From contig OY783193.1 in assembly GCA_963678675.1 (NCBI GenBank), positions 15,389,746 through 15,453,745 of the forward strand: DNA of 64,000 nt, written 5' to 3'. The notes under the pieces were generated by a model, which was not told the DNA's origin, made no database searches, and saw only the letters and a program-made list of their open reading frames with translations. The stretch is from Xiphydria camelus (lineage: Eukaryota; Arthropoda; Insecta; Hymenoptera; Xiphydriidae). This document shows, piece after piece, positions 41,240 through 50,179 of this stretch (the first letter of the stretch is position 1; the number at the start of each line of letters is the position of its first letter). Made by a program: the position numbers and the translations under genes.

Positions 41240-43700
41240 TTGTTTGTAGATGCAATGATGAACAACCAGCGTTTTGACGGACCCACGGAAGAGAGTTTCT
41301 CCTTGGCAATGGATAAAGCTACGAATCCACTCGACTCGATTCCACACGATATGACTCGATACGACACGGTGACAATAATTTGCGCGGTGAATCCACTGGA
41401 ATCGACGCGACACGACTCGATGCTACTCGACACGATGGTAGTGCTTCGTTCTTTTGAATTTTAACGTACAAGGATACATCGTATATGGCTCTATAATTTT
41501 TCCACTTATTGCTTCTCTGTAACATCGATACACAGATACAAATTTACTATATACCTATTTATGTTGACCTGGTCTATTCAAGGCTTTTGTGATTTCTTCT
41601 CAAGCTTCGTTGCGGATATTTTGGTCTCTATATTTTAAACTATGTATATTGTACAGCATCTCATATGGTCTAACTTGATTAATGAGATCCTCCTCCATTC
41701 CTCTGAGAAATTGATGTAAAAGTGCGAGACTCGACGCGACAAATTTCTGGCCAGCCAGAAAATTGTGTCGAGTCGAGTCGAGTCGAGTAGAGTCGTGTCG
41801 AGCCTAGTGGATTTCTACGCCACATTTTAAATACATAGAAAATCATACGATCAGAAAAGCGTCGTGTCATGTCGAGTCGATTCGTGTAGAGTGTAGTGCA
41901 TTCCTAGCTTAAAGTTTTCAGAGCTGTGTGAAAGAATGTCGCCGTAAGAGGAAGGTGAAGTTACAAGAAAGGCTCGAAACCATGAACGGAAATAACGATC
42001 GTGATGATCTGGAAATCCTACCCCCAATTGCACTAGGGAGAGCACCAAAAATATTTTTCTTTCAATTGTGTATTTACTTAAAAACTTCAAAGAAAGATCC
42101 TACGGTTTTCTCCAATTCTCTACAAGTTTTGTTTAAAACTATTTTTCCTATTAAAAATAATGAAAGTTTAAAATTATTTTCCAGTATTGTGAAATTGTAT
42201 GGATATATTTTAAATTCAGAATGTACTGTTAAATATTGGCAGTTGTGGAATAGGCCTACTGGGGAAACCACAATAAAAAAAACGCGCCGTATACTCTACC
42301 CCACGGTGGTGTGGAAACGAGTATAATTGATTATAGAAACGTTATGAATCCGGATTTGTGGATGCTAATTTGTTTACGTGGCGGCGTTGTTATCATCGTT
42401 ACAATCCTAAAAATGTAGTATCTTCTTGAGAATGTAAAACTGAGCTAAACTACAACATTTCGAAACTCCCTGAATTTTTTTAGGGTAAAACTTCCTATTG
42501 ACTGGACTACAGAAAAAGTAATACTCGACGTTGAGGCACACTGTGTTACTACGTTCCGTGTTGTATCAGCCGCCCGCATACTATGAGCTACATCAAAACC
42601 TTCCCTATCTCCTTCGACTTGGAAAAAGTGAGGCGACCGTATGGAGAGAGCACCAAAAAAACGTCATCGAGAGGCGAGTGCATCTGACGAGAGCAAGGTC
42701 GAAGAATCAAGAAGCTAAATGGTGAGACTTTCCCCTACTTATTTATATTTTTCTTTTTATACTGTTTACTTAAAAACTAAAGAAAGATCCTAAAGTTTTC
42801 TCTAATTCTCTACAAGTTTTGTTTACAACTATTTTTTCTATTTAAAGTTATTAAAGTTTTATGTTATTTTTCACTATCGTGACAGTTCTATTTATCCGTA
42901 TTCCTAATTGTCTGTATTGGAAATTGATGTTTGTAAAGGAGGAAAAAAATTATTTTTTTTTTAGATACAAGGATGGAAAATCAGCGTTTCGATTGACTTC
43001 ATCGAGAAGCGAGTACATCTGAGGATAGGAAGGTCGAAGAATCAAGAAGACAAATGGTGAGACTTTCCCTTACTTATTTATATTTTTCTTTTTATACTGT
43101 TTACTTAAAAACTTTAAAGAAAGATCCTAAAGTTTTCTCTAATTCTCTACAAGTTTTGTTTAAAACTATTTTTTCTATTTAAAGTTATTACAGTTTTATG
43201 TTATTTTTCACTATCGTGACAGTCCTATTTGTCCGTATTCCTAATTGTCTGTATTGGAAATTGATTGTTTGTAAAGGAGGAAAAAAATTATTTTTTTTTA
43301 GATACAAGGATGGAAAATCAGCGTTTCGACTGACTTCATCGAGAAGCGAGTACATCTGAGGATAGGAAGGTCGAAGAATCAAGAAGACAAATGGTGAGAC
43401 TTTCCCTTACTTATTTATATTTTTCTTTTTATACTGTTTACTTAAAAACTTTAAAGAAAGATCCTAAAGTTTTCTCTAATTCTCTACAAGTTTTGTTTAA
43501 AACTATTTTTTCTATTTAAAGTTATTACAGTTTTATGTTATTTTTCACTATCGTGACAGTCCTATTTGTCCGTATTCCTAATTGTCTGTATTGGAAATTG
43601 ATTGTTTGTAAAGGAGAAAAAAATTCTTTTTTTTCAGATACAAGGATGGAAAATCAGCGTTTGGACTGACTTCATCGAAGTATTCATCGAAAATGTACTT
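41240..43700 (+). repeat. Array of exon-like repeats, last three in 336 bp tandem
   Basis: Units starting near 42697, 43032 and 43369 are 335-337 bp apart and very similar. Each has a polypyrimidine tract plus AG (as at 42964 and 43301), then a 90-100 bp block ATACAAGGATGGAAAATCAG...GGTCGAAGAATCAAGAAG, then ATG|GTGAGACTTT, a good donor. Diverged relatives occur at 40066-40260, 41240-41310 and 41920-42130. The coding value of the repeated block is weak (stops in some frames), so it may be duplicated remnants of one exon plus its intron. Confidence 0.7.
41309..41911. mobile_element. Element with TCGAC/ACACG pentamer-repeat ends, copy 1
   Basis: The left end AAGCTACGAATCCACTCGAC and right end (inverse of AAGCTAGGAATGCACTACAC) lead into runs of pentamers such as CTCGA, CACGA and GAGTC. 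The middle (TGGTAGTGCTTCGT, GTACAAGGATACATCGTATA) matches 63590-63700. An older inner end CCTAGTGGATT with CGAGT runs lies at 41760-41812. No coding frame. Confidence 0.65.
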
Positions 43701-43904
43701 ATTTTAAATGTCCTAAATGTTTCATTATTGTAATGTTCATTTTTTTAAATATGTTGCCTATATACTATATATATTCATTCACTTGCGTTGTACGTATATG
43801 TATGTATGAAATAAATAAATCTTTTCTTGTTTTATAAAGTAAAAATGAGTAATTTATTAACAACTTTTATGAGTAGAAAAACAAGTTAGGTACGTTCATT
43901 TCTT
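43701..43904. other. AT-rich stretch, no gene
   Basis: Contains ATGTATGTATG-like repeats and nothing recognisable. Confidence 0.4.
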
Positions 43905-44110
43905 AGCGTCACAGTGTTCCCACGGTGGCATCACTGAGTGAATTTCCTGTTCATTGGTACACCTCCTACTTTATCCACTGTGAGGTCACCGTAACCTCAC
44001 TCAGTGCTTACACTGCGTGATGCCACAGTGGTACCCCAGTGGGCACGCACCAAGACATCACTGTGATGTTTCTCAAAGTCACCGCGTGGTCCCACAGTGC
44101 TGTGGCGGCC
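43905..44110. repeat. CACNGTG array, block 1
   Basis: Words CACAGTG, CACGGTG, CACTGAGTG, CACTGTG, CACCGTA, CACTCAGTG, CACTGCGTG, CACAGTG, CACTGTG, CACCGCGTG and CACAGTG follow each other, with many neighbours separated by exactly 4 bp. Non-coding. Confidence 0.75.
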
Positions 44111-44340
44111 CGCCACCAGATGGCGCTGCCCTTCTCACTAGTGGTCGAACACGAGTACGTTTCTACATAAGACCGAAGCTGTTCGACAACCACGGAGGAC
44201 AGAGCACACAGAGCGTCTAAGGCAGGAGTCGGCCTAGCCTTACTGACGAGTCCACAGGCCGACTCCGGGACGAAACGCTCCGCCGATAACATGGCGATCG
44301 CTCTTTTCGCCAAAGTGCCACCACTGTGGAGCCACCTGGC
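44111..44340 (+). repeat. Repeat unit carrying CTCF-like site and hammerhead motif
   Basis: It starts with CCACCAGATGGCGC (44113-44126), shares its first ~60 bp with 12532-12596, and contains the hammerhead motif at 44211-44280. It could be a retrozyme- or SINE-like element; borders are uncertain. Confidence 0.5.
44211..44280 (+). ncRNA. Type III hammerhead ribozyme motif
   Basis: All conserved parts are present in order. Stem III strand GAGCGT (44211-44216) with C44217 as the cleavage base; stem I TAAGGC (44218-44223) / GCCTTA (44237-44242); core CTGACGA (44243-44249); stem II GTCC (44250-44253) / GGAC (44268-44271); core GAAA (44272-44275), the last A pairing with T44216; and CGCTC (44276-44280) closing stem III. 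Loop I (GGAGTCGGCCT, 44225-44235) is exactly complementary to loop II (AGGCCGACTCC, 44256-44266). Self-cleavage would fall after 44217. Family knowledge: such motifs occur in Penelope-like elements, retrozymes and some insect satellites. Activity is not shown by sequence alone. Confidence 0.8.
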
Positions 44341-44412
44341 TATCGGGGTCTGTACGGGCCAGTTTGAAAGTTACCTTCAGGGAGGCTTGGTCGGTAATCG
44401 AAAAAATTTAAT

Positions 44413-45198
44413 ACCCCCGATAGCCAAGTTTTGTCACTACGAGCGTACTGTGCCGTCACGCGGTGGAGTTAGGAAACATCACAGTGACCTTATCGTGCGT
44501 GCCCCCGCGGACGTCACAGTGGCGACACGGAGTGGCAACGGCGAGTGAGGTTACTGTGACTGCACAGCGATCGTCACTACAACAGCACTGTGCAGTCACG
44601 CGGTGCGCTTTCAAAATAAAATTGTCGGTATGTAGATTTTGCAAAAAGGGAACGCACACAGTGACTTTACCCGCCTAGAGGTGTCGCTTCTTTTTTTTTT
44701 CCGTGCCCCACCGGGATTTGAACCTGCGATCGTTGGAATATCCTAGGCCAGATGCCTCGAGACTGGGAAACGTTTTCGCATTACGCCACCGACTCTTCGA
44801 GAGATGTTGGTCGACTCCAGTCATATATAGAAACCGGACATGACAGTGACTGCTCTCGAAGGTTCTCGTTAAATTTTCTAAAATAATTTGATATGTTCTT
44901 TTTCAAAACAGTAGCGATTATGATAATTATCCATTCACTATTTATAGTAGAATATTCGTCAAGAATCATGTTAAAGTTAACCATTAGCGCCAAGCGTCTT
45001 ATGTATAGGACGGCCATTTGGAATTTTTTTCTCATAACCTCTGAGTAACAAATCATGCAATTTTCGTAAAGAAAATCCACCAGAAATTAATTTGGGCTTT
45101 AATGGATTAAGTTCACGATGGAATTTTTGTATTATTAGGTGTTGGAATTAATTTGTAGCGTCGATCTTAACAATAAATGGCACGCAGGTAGTACAGTA
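44413..45198 (+). repeat. Left arm of inverted duplication 1
   Basis: 786 bp that recur inverted at 45883-46669 with scattered differences. It contains a CACNGTG block, a tRNA-derived SINE (minus strand) and the first ~60 bp of a mariner-like element. Confidence 0.88.
44703..44800 (-). ncRNA. tRNA-derived SINE head, copy in left arm
   Basis: On the minus strand: TGGCGTAATGCG (A box-like) and GGTTCAAATCCCGG (B box), followed by GGGGCACGGAA and an A/G-rich tail. The acceptor halves do not pair, so it is not a tRNA gene. The following AT-rich part with a 99-codon ORF (44781-45080) is treated as SINE/repeat body. Confidence 0.7.
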
Positions 45199-45675
45199 TT
45201 TCGTTGTTACCGACAGTAATGTAATATCGTAAACATCACAATTTAATTGTAAGAAAATTCTTTATACATAATAAGTGTTTGACATGAGTCTTGATAAACT
45301 AATGCCTCCAAATCATTATCGTCAAATTTATTCGGCTCCTTGTCATCCAAGTCGAAATCACCAGCTTTAAAACGTGCAAACCACTTCCGACGCGTTTGCT
45401 CGCAGCTAGAGCATGTACACTTCCACTAAATACGTAGCTGCACTTTTGTTCATATTAAAATAATGAAGCAAAACTCCCCGCAAGAACACTTTATTCGGCA
45501 CAAATTTTGATATATTCAATAAATTATTATAAAATGTTGTTATTTATGATTTGAAAAAGGTTATGTACCAACCAAGTTGGGAGTTGACTTATCACCAGTA
45601 GGAAAACGTCTTAAAAGTTTGGGCATGATCATATTTTTTCATTAAAAAACGCTACGAATTAATTCCAACACCTAA
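45137..45675 (-). mobile_element. Deleted mariner-like element
   Basis: The ends AGGTGTTGGAATTAATTTG and inverse (AATTAATTCCAACACCT) are flanked by TA. On the minus strand about 45260-45420 reads RRKWFARFKAGDFDLDDKEP and NKFDDNDLEALVYQDSCQT, the helix-turn-helix end of a mariner transposase. The catalytic part is missing (total 539 bp against about 1.3 kb for a full element). Confidence 0.8.
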
Positions 45676-45724
45676 TATATAATTTTTAATTTTTATTGAA
45701 CAATTTGGATTTTTTAAAAGATTA

Positions 45725-45865
45725 AGTCACAGTGGCGTCACAGTTACGTCACCCAGTGACAATCACTCCGTGGCATCCCAGTAACGTATGAGTAACGTCA
45801 CTCGGTGACAATCACGCGGTGGCGGCACAGTGAAGCTCCCGAGCGTCACGCGGTGGCAGCACGCC
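45725..45865. repeat. CACNGTG array, block 2 (palindrome spacer)
   Basis: CACAGTG, CACAGTT, CACCCAGTG, CACTCCGTG, CACTCGGTG, CACGCGGTG, CACAGTG, CACGCGGTG and CACGCCGTG with 4 or 5 bp spacers (gcgt, acgt, acaat, gcgg, gcag). Confidence 0.75.
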
Positions 45866-45882
45866 GTGTTAAGTAGTGAAGG

Positions 45883-46669
45883 TACTGTACTACCTGCGTG
45901 CCATTTATTGTTAAGATCGACGCTACAAATTAATTCCAACACCTAATAATACAAAAATTCCATCGTGAACTTAATCCATTAAAGCCCAAATTAATTTCTG
46001 GTGGATTTTCTTTACGAAAATTGCATGATTTGTTACTCAGAGGTTATGAGAAAAAAATTCCAAATGGCCGTCCTATACATAAGACGCTTGGCGCTAATGG
46101 TTAACTTTAACATGATTCTTGACGAATATTCTACTATAAATAGTGAATGGATAATTATCATAATCGCTACTGTTTTGAAAAAGAACATATCAAATTATTT
46201 TAGAAAGTTTAACGAGAACCTTCGAGAGCAGTCACTGTCATGTCCGGTTTCTATATATGACTGGAGTTGACCAACATCTCTCGAAGAGTCGGTGGCGTAA
46301 TGCGAAAACGTTTCCCAGTCTCAAGGCATCTGGCATAGGATATCCCAAAAATCGCAGGTTCAAATCCCGGTGGGGCACGGAAAGAAAAAAAAAAGAAGCG
46401 ACACCTCTAGGCGGGTAAAGTCATTGTGTGCGTTCCCTTTTTGCAAATCTACATACCGACAATTATTTTGAAAACGCACCGCGTGACTGCACAGTGCTGT
46501 TGTAGTGACGATCGCTGTGCAGTCACAGTAACCTCACTCGCCGTTGCCACTCCGTGTCGCCACTGTGACGTCCGTGGGGGCACGCACGATAAGGTCACTG
46601 TGATGTTTCCTAACTCCACCGCGTGACGGCACAGTGCGCTCGTAGTGACGAAACTTGGCTATCGGGGTA
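45883..46669 (-). repeat. Right arm of inverted duplication 1
   Basis: Inverse of 44413-45198. Its inner end stops inside the mariner left end (TACTGTAC at 45883-45890 pairs with GTACAGTA at 45191-45198). The tRNA-derived head here is on the plus strand at 46283-46380. Confidence 0.88.
46283..46380 (+). ncRNA. tRNA-derived SINE head, copy in right arm
   Basis: Same A box (TGGCGTAATGCG) and B box (GGTTCAAATCCCGG) as at 44703-44800, followed by an A-rich tail. It differs from the left copy at several bases, so the arms have had time to diverge. Confidence 0.7.
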
Positions 46670-46672
46670 TCG

Positions 46673-47384
46673 GGGTATGCCAAATTAAACAAGCAGATAC
46701 CGTATGTCCCACTCTGTACGGGCCAGTTTGAAAGTTACCTTCAGGGAGGCTTGGTCGGTAATCGAAACATTTAATACCGGTAGAAGTCGAGTCGGTAGTT
46801 AGAGTTGATGTCAATTCGGGTGATCGAAGCGTCTAACTTCGAAATTTTGAATTTGTGAATAATGGAAATTACTCACCATTATTCACAAATTCATAATTTC
46901 GAGGTTAGACGCTTCGATCTCCCGAATTGACATCAACTCTAACTACCGACTCGACTTCTACCGGTATTAAATGTTTCGATTACCGACCAAGCCTCCCTGA
47001 AGGTAACTTTCAAACTGGCCCGTACAGAGTGGGACATACGGTATACCGACATTGCCGAAACTTTACCGACGGTCAAGAATTTTATAGTTAGAGTTGGCTT
47101 GAGAAGAGTGCGCTGTGTGTGCTGCGTGAGAGCGAAAAGTGTCAAACATCTGATTTCCCGATAGCTGTTAATTCAAGAGATCGAAGTGTTTCGTTTATTA
47201 TTCAATACTTCGATTTTCCGAATTGACAGCTATCGGGAAATCAGACGTTTGACACTTTTCGCTCTCACGCAGCACACACAGCGCACTCTTCTCAAGCCAA
47301 CTCTAACTATAAAATTCTTGACCGTCGGTAACATTTCGGCAATGTCGGTAATTCTGCTTGTTTAATTTGGCATGATACATACGG
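46673..47384. mobile_element. Foldback MITE, family C copy 2, split
   Basis: ATGCCAAATTAAACAAGCAG at the left and the long arms from 47044 to 47384 match the copy at 31113-31487. The left arm is interrupted at 46700 by another MITE. Confidence 0.82.
46700..47041. mobile_element. Foldback MITE nested in family C copy
   Basis: CCGTATGTCCCACTCTGTAC and inverse, flanked by TA (46698-46699 and 47042-47043); joining the flanks restores GCAGATATACCGACA of family C. Arms of about 160 bp. A partial relative lies at 44350-44412 and another half copy at 47388-47577. Confidence 0.88.
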
Positions 47385-47387
47385 TAT

Positions 47388-47577
47388 ACCGTAATTATAA
47401 TTATTTTCGTAATTTCCATTATTCATAAATTCACAATTTCGAGGTTAGACACTTCGATCTCCCGAATTGACATCAACTCTAACTGCCGACTCGACTTCTA
47501 CCGTATTAAATGACTCGAGTACCGACCAAGCCTATCGGAAGGTAACTCAAACTGGCCAGTATAGAGACGGACATACG
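47388..47577. mobile_element. Half copy of the same MITE family
   Basis: It matches the right arm of the element at 46700-47041 (ATTTCGAGGTTAGACACTTC, ACCGACCAAGCCT) and ends GACATACGG before TA. Confidence 0.7.
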
Positions 47578-47667
47578 GTATATGTTGTCAGATGGGTTTA
47601 TTTGTACATTATTTTAAGCAACAGTAACGAAAAGTATCTCAAAAGGTACTCAATTTGTGACTAGCTG

Positions 47668-48739
47668 TCACGACACCTTGAAAAAGAATCCGATTGTTCC
47701 GAAGCTCAATCCAAGTTTCATTTTCATGAGAGACAGTAACAATCTGTTTGACGCATCTAGAGTTCTGTAATAGGCAGGTTGTCCTGTTTCCTTTGGTTGG
47801 ATAAATGGTAGCAGAATGTAAAAGAAAGCTAGTGTAACTCCTCCGAGCTGCTTTATAGTCGTATCATTTTGAACGTCCTCAAAACTGAGAAATCCAATCC
47901 TTGGTGGACAGTCTGGAGCCACTCTAACAGTCTTCTGTTCTTTTGGATGCGGAATTTGCACTCTTTCTTTGCATTTCGACCCCAGTACGATGCACGTTTG
48001 GATTAAAACTTCTTTAATACGCTATCTTGCCAACAATATAATGTTAATAAGCCAGTACCAGTTGTTAATTGCTCTTCACCTAAAATAGAGTCTGTTTGAA
48101 TAGCTATTTCTTGAGATTTCGGAGCCGCCTCCACCGTTATATCCTGCTTCTCTGTACCATCAGAAATAATTTTTCAAAATTTCATTGTGCGAATATGTTT
48201 CCAATAATTATGCCCATTCAAACTTACCAAGAAAACTCCAAGCTGCAACATTTCATTCCTTTCTCTTTTTCAGAAGTCTCTCAGTTCTTTGTAAATTACA
48301 AGACGCTTTTCTTTTTTTTATAAATTGCACGAAAAATCGTGGGATTATATGCTTCATTTAAAGGGTTATTGGATTTCACACCTCCACAAAAGTGCAGACT
48401 GCATATTCTGCTATTTTCGGTAGGCTTCTAAGGCATGCCATCGGGGCTGTAAGAAAATCATTTTAGTATAAGGGCAAATTAACCGAAATTCCCTCTTATT
48501 TGTATTTCTTCTCCTTATAAATAATCTTCAGCCATCAAAACAAGTAAAACTACTCACTTGGTACGACGTACAGCTCTTATCCACAAATTCTTACGTTTTA
48601 ATTCCCACGGACGTTTCGGGAATTTATAAAAATGCACTCCATTACTTTTTCCATCAACGCTGTTAAAGCCCACAACGCAACAATTGCGATTTGACACTTT
48701 TTTCTTTCTTTTTTCACCACTTTTGTTAAACTCCATTAT
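47668..48739 (-). pseudogene. THAP + HTH transposase fragment (DDE_Tnp_4 class)
   Basis: Minus strand. 48736-48554 encodes the first half of a THAP zinc finger (NRNCCVVGFNSVDGK, GVHFYKFPKRPW, KNLWIRAVRR). About 48450-48310 gives its second half (SRICSLHFCGGVKSNNPLNE). 47961-47668 encodes FLSFEDVQNDTTIKQLGGVT and SNRLLLSLMKMKLGLSFGTI, the HTH_Tnp_4 region that precedes the DDE core in such transposases. The catalytic core is missing, the linking frames contain stops, and a TAG ends the last piece. A terminal sequence TATAGGCTAGGCAAGCAT at about 48811-48829 (minus) also occurs near 28050-28068, perhaps the element's end. Confidence 0.75.
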
Positions 48740-48831
48740 ACACAGTATCCTGATCTATCCGCCCAAAAAAAGCTGCGACTTTTGCTCACTTGGGAGCGCC
48801 ACCAGAGATGCTTGCCTAGCCTATACCTAAG

Positions 48832-49016
48832 CATCCGCGAGTGCAGTTCGACTTCGATTTCGATTCTCGCATCTCGAAATCGAAGTCGAACTGCACTCGC
48901 GGATGACTACGCATGCGCATTCACGCTTCTCCGGTGATTCTATTGGACGAGGAGACCCACAGAGGTGCTCATGCAAAACTCGCAATTTTGCTATGGGCTC
49001 TTTGATCGCGGACATA
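48832..49016. mobile_element. Family A MITE, right part
   Basis: Starts at the hairpin tip (CGACTTCGATTTCGATTCTC) and runs through the right arm to GATCGCGGACATAC. Confidence 0.75.
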
Positions 49017-49299
49017 CCTATGGTATTAGGTGCCTGCGCCCTAGGGAACTTCTCTCGCGACGTTTGCCGTCTACCGACGATAGACAGAGTCAATCGTTCG
49101 GCGTCCTTGCGTCTCCGACCAATAGCGTACCGTATGTCCGCGATCATTTGAACCATAGGAAAATTGCGAGTTTTGCATGAGCACCCCTTTGGGTCTCCTC
49201 GTCCAATAGAATCACCGGAGAAGCGTGAATGCGCATGCGTAATCATCCGCGGGTGTTGGCGTCGTCAGCAAGTTCAGATCGGTTTCAATGTAACTTTTT

Positions 49300-49375
49300 G
49301 ATCAAGGAGGCGTATTAGATTAAGAAGGTTTATTAGGTTAAGGAAGCGTATTAGGTTAAAGAGGCGTTGTTATTT
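49300..49375. repeat. Short degenerate tandem repeat GTATTAGGTTAAG
   Basis: Four units of about 18 bp (GGCGTATTAGATTAAG, GGTTTATTAGGTTAAG and similar). The inverse is in the right arm at 52895-52970. Confidence 0.7.
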
Positions 49376-49398
49376 AACGCGAGCGCGAGTTATTAATA

Positions 49399-49926
49399 AG
49401 AAAATTGCCGCGAAGAAGCTCTTGGAATTAAGAGCCTACAAGGATAAAGTGATATCGAGCTTTCCGCAAGGAAGGGTAAGTGTAATACTTAATGCAATGA
49501 AAATATTATCACAAGGCATGTCCATCAAAAAGCATTATTATTTTTTCATATTCTTGTATTTCATATGGTTACAGGTCTAGCGCTCAGTCATGCAGCCGTC
49601 ATGGAACAATTGCCTTGAAGAGCTAGGCAATGTCCAACGACCCAAGGAACACGACCGCTTTGTCGACTTGGAGGCGAGCGACGAGAGGAAGAAGACCTGG
49701 AGCTATCCATCACTGCAGTTGCTCGGCTATCAAGTAAGTAATATTCTTGAGCTTCCAGTAGTCTGCGAGAAAGAAATTAATATTTCATGATTTATTAAAT
49801 CGGGTTTATATTTCAGGTTAGACAAGAGCGATTGAAATTTGGTATCCCATACGCTATGTCACAAGGCGGTCATCCAGTCATCACCGAAGACTCGACCCAA
49901 TATCTCCTGAAGACTCTTCGGCGATA
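49399..49926 (+). CDS. Unknown small gene in left palindrome arm
   Basis: Three exon-like pieces with good borders: about 49399-49476 (KKIAAKKLLELRAYKDKVI, donor GTAAGTG), 49576-49730 (acceptor GGTTACAG; ATG at 49590 starts MQPSWNNCLEELGNVQRPKE, donor GTAAGTAAT) and 49817-49926 (acceptor ATATTTCAG; VRQERLKFGIPYAMSQGG, ends LLKTLRR*). From the ATG at 49590 the last two join in frame into 83 codons. The first piece does not join without a stop (TAG just after the acceptor). The protein is not recognised. An identical copy lies in the right arm. Confidence 0.45.
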
Positions 49927-50179
49927 ACACCAACTAACGTTTAGTGGGAATGTACATACATAATTGTACTTCTTAATGCTTTCTATTACACATTTCCCGT
50001 TATCCTCTAACTAAGAAGTTCTACTGATATTTATATACAACTTTATTCTGCTTACTTATATTTTTACGTAGTTTTTTTTTGCTCTGTTAAATCTATAAGA
50101 TTGTGTTCTTTTTTGCATCTGTATTTCCTTTCATCTTTATTAATAAATTAATTTTTTAATATTAAATCTATAGTTATGA

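Noticed and set aside
42955..43000. Second hammerhead motif on the minus strand (CGAAACGC near 42963)
   Set aside because: The GAAA side is present, but the CTGANGA core and the cleavage-side stem are not.
44781..45080. 99-codon ORF, inverted copy at 46001-46270
   Set aside because: It is the AT-rich body of the SINE-like repeat in the palindrome arms; no domain, and a non-coding relative exists at 28938-28990.
44703..46380. Functional tRNA genes at 44703 and 46283
   Set aside because: The A and B boxes are present but no acceptor stem pairs, and the flank continues as a repeat, so they are called tRNA-derived.
49300..49375. Insect telomere repeat (TTAGG)n
   Set aside because: The units are about 18 bp with TTAGGTTAAG inside, not a pentamer array, and are internal to a palindrome.
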